Assembly: GCA_021780395.1 (NCBI GenBank)
Contig: JAJXYU010000134.1
Location: 1 to 10,422 of the forward strand
From: Pseudomonadota bacterium
GTDB taxonomy: Bacteria; Pseudomonadota; Gammaproteobacteria; Steroidobacterales; Steroidobacteraceae
DNA length: 10,422 nucleotides
Reading direction: 5' to 3'
In this document: in pieces, positions 9,194 through 10,422 of the stretch
Layout of the letters: each line of letters begins with the position of its first letter
How positions within the stretch are numbered: the first letter of the stretch is position 1
Translations under genes and position numbers: made by a program
Notes under the pieces: generated by a model
The model's input: only the letters and a program-made list of their open reading frames with translations
Told to the model about the DNA's origin: nothing
Databases searched by the model: none

Positions 9194-9960
9194 CCGAGTC
9201 GTACCTCGATCCCTTGCGCCGCGAGCTCGGCCTTGAGCGCCGGGATCGCGATCTGCCCCGAATGGAACACGCTCGCCGCGAGCGCCGCGTCGACGCGCGC
9301 GTCGCGGAACACGTCCGCGAAGTGCGCGATCGCTCCCGCGCCGCCGGAGGCGACCAGCGGCACCGCGCACACCGCGCGGGCCGCGCGCAGCTGGGCGATG
9401 TCGTAGCCGCGCCGCACCCCGTCGCTCGCCATGCAGTTGAGCACGATCTCGCCCGCGCCGCGCTCGACCGCCTCGCGGATCCAGTCGAGCGTGCGCCGGG
9501 CCGCGTCGCGCGAGCGGCGCGGGTCGCCGGTGTATTGTTGCACGCGGTAGTCGCCGTCGGCGGTCTCGCTGTCGATTCCGACGACGACGCACTGCGAGCC
9601 GAAGCGCCGCGCGAGCGCATCGATCAGTCCGGGTTCCTCGAGCGCCGGCGAGTTCACCGAGATCTTCTCCGCACCCGCCGCGAGGACCGCTTCGGCGTCC
9701 GCGACGCTGCGGATCCCGCCGGCGACGCAGAACGGGATGTCGAGCCGCCGTGCGACCCGCTCGACCCAGCCGCGATCGACGGTGCGACCGTCCGGACTCG
9801 CACCGATGTCGTAGAACACGAGCTCGTCCGCGCCCTCGTCGCGATAGCGGCCCGCGAGCTCGAGGATGTCGCCGACGTCGCGGTGATCGCGGAAGCGCAC
9901 GCCCTTGACGACGCGACCGTTGCGTACGTCGAGGCACGGAATCAGGCGTTTGGCGAGAAT
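9190..9960 (-). CDS. hisF: Imidazole glycerol phosphate synthase cyclase subunit, ATT start
   Basis: HisF uses ammonia supplied by HisH to convert PRFAR to imidazole glycerol phosphate and AICAR, linking histidine and purine synthesis. The 256-residue (beta/alpha)8 barrel has [11 protein letters not shown] at its N-terminus with catalytic D11, D130 in VVVGID, and the second catalytic aspartate D180 in MASDG. Phosphate-binding glycines are in VAGGIR (79-84) and VASGGAGA (203-210). It is of the E. coli type (VLNCM...DGVRRGYD). No ATG, GTG or TTG opens the frame near the expected start. The only position giving the normal N-terminus is ATT at 9960-9958, eight bases after a strong GAGGAG (9974-9969), and this start restores the standard D11 numbering. 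The gene overlaps hisA by 19 bases and hisIE by 4. A sequencing error changing ATG to ATT cannot be excluded. Confidence 0.95.
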   Translation of the reverse strand: MLAKRLIPCLDVRNGRVVKGVRFRDHRDVGDILELAGRYRDEGADELVFYDIGASPDGRTVDRGWVERVARRLDIPFCVAGGIRSVADAEAVLAAGAEKISVNSPALEEPGLIDALARRFGSQCVVVGIDSETADGDYRVQQYTGDPRRSRDAARRTLDWIREAVERGAGEIVLNCMASDGVRRGYDIAQLRAARAVCAVPLVASGGAGAIAHFADVFRDARVDAALAASVFHSGQIAIPALKAELAAQGIEVRLG

Positions 9961-10422
9961 CGGCGGATCTCCTCGTCGTCGATCGTCCCCTCGAGCAGCG
10001 CGCGGCCGCTGATCGTCGCGGCGACGCCGGTCGCCGCGAGCGCGTCGAGATCGCGCGCGTCGCGCACCCCGCCCGAGGCCTGCCACGCGATCCGCGGGAA
10101 GCGCGTGACCGCCTCGCGGTAGAGCGCAAGGTTCGGTCCCGAGCGCGCGCCGTCGCGCGCGACGTCGGTGCACAGCACGTGCCGCAGCCCCGCGGACTCG
10201 AACTGCGCGACGGCGTCCCACAGCGAGCGCGCCGACTGCCGCTGCCAGCCGTGGGTCGCGACCCACGGCGTGGCGGCCTCGTCGAGGCGCACGTCGAGCG
10301 CGAGCACGAGGCCCGCCGGACCGAATTCCCCGAGCCACCCGCGCACCGCGTCCGGATCCGTGATCGCGGCGCTGCCGACGACGACGCGCTCGACGCCGCC
10401 GGCGCGCAGCGCGAGCACCGCT
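9942..10422 (-). CDS. hisA: HisA isomerase (ProFAR isomerase), N-terminal part outside the window
   Basis: HisA isomerises the aminoaldose ProFAR to the aminoketose PRFAR, the substrate of HisF. About 160 C-terminal residues are present, and the first 80 or so lie beyond the window edge. The visible part is a half (beta/alpha)8 barrel with [17 protein letters not shown], the catalytic-aspartate region [13 protein letters not shown] and the phosphate-binding [13 protein letters not shown]. It differs from HisF in the expected places. The gene ends at TGA (9944-9942), overlapping hisF by 19 bases. The order hisA-hisF-hisIE matches the end of the enterobacterial his operon, so hisH and hisB probably lie just outside. 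The start codon is not in the window. Confidence 0.95.
   Translation of the reverse strand, partial: AVLALRAGGVERVVVGSAAITDPDAVRGWLGEFGPAGLVLALDVRLDEAATPWVATHGWQRQSARSLWDAVAQFESAGLRHVLCTDVARDGARSGPNLALYREAVTRFPRIAWQASGGVRDARDLDALAATGVAATISGRALLEGTIDDEEIRRFSPNA
9969..9974 (-). promoter_or_regulatory. Shine-Dalgarno sequence that decides the hisF start
   Basis: On the - strand GAGGAG lies inside the end of hisA, eight bases before the ATT codon at 9960-9958. It is the only strong ribosome binding site near the HisF N-terminus and supports initiation at ATT rather than at the remote in-frame GTG at 10086. Confidence 0.7.

Noticed and set aside
10084..10086. GTG as an alternative hisF start
   Set aside because: It would add 42 Arg-rich residues absent from the family, deep inside hisA. 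ATT with GAGGAG fits the conserved N-terminus.

Overview
The window is a GC-rich (roughly 70% by eye) chromosomal segment holding amino-acid biosynthesis genes. It looks like a gammaproteobacterium near the Xanthomonadales/Chromatiales. The clues are the fused aspartate kinase/diaminopimelate decarboxylase (lysAC, best known from xanthomonads), an E. coli-type Asd and HisF, a PA3496-like small protein and a CBU_0592-like small membrane protein. The taxonomic placement is inference. No insertion sequence, phage gene, CRISPR array, tRNA or rRNA was recognised, and no gene-free gap exceeds about 215 bases.

Left part, + strand (1-1990): a promoter, then a short leader ORF (64-150) ending in five consecutive Leu codons, two Arg codons and a stop. 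It is followed by four alternating GC-rich pairing segments and then the long-form 2-isopropylmalate synthase gene leuA. This looks like a leucine-responsive attenuation region. A terminator-like hairpin without a U tract follows leuA.

Middle part, + strand (about 2070-6405): a good sigma70-type promoter precedes a compact set of a PA3496-like small ORF, lysAC, asd and a CBU_0592-like membrane protein. LysAC carries the first step (aspartate to aspartyl phosphate) and the last step (meso-DAP to lysine) of lysine synthesis. Asd performs the second step, so the cluster links aspartate to lysine, DAP for the cell wall, and threonine/methionine. An 18-bp palindrome covers the lysAC start codon.

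Right part, - strand (10422 down to 6402): hisA (its 5' end runs off the window), hisF, hisIE and an L,D-transpeptidase-like gene overlap one another as the tail of a his operon. hisF appears to start with the rare codon ATT. A further - strand gene, an HDOD-GGDEF hybrid diguanylate cyclase, follows after about 127 bases. It converges on the CBU_0592-like gene, and the two stop codons share the tetranucleotide CTAG.

I did not find a wholly new multi-gene system. The strongest unusual signals are the leucine leader and its pairing segments, the ATT start of hisF, the transpeptidase-like gene at the end of the his operon, and AT-rich codon islands at probable domain boundaries in leuA and lysAC.
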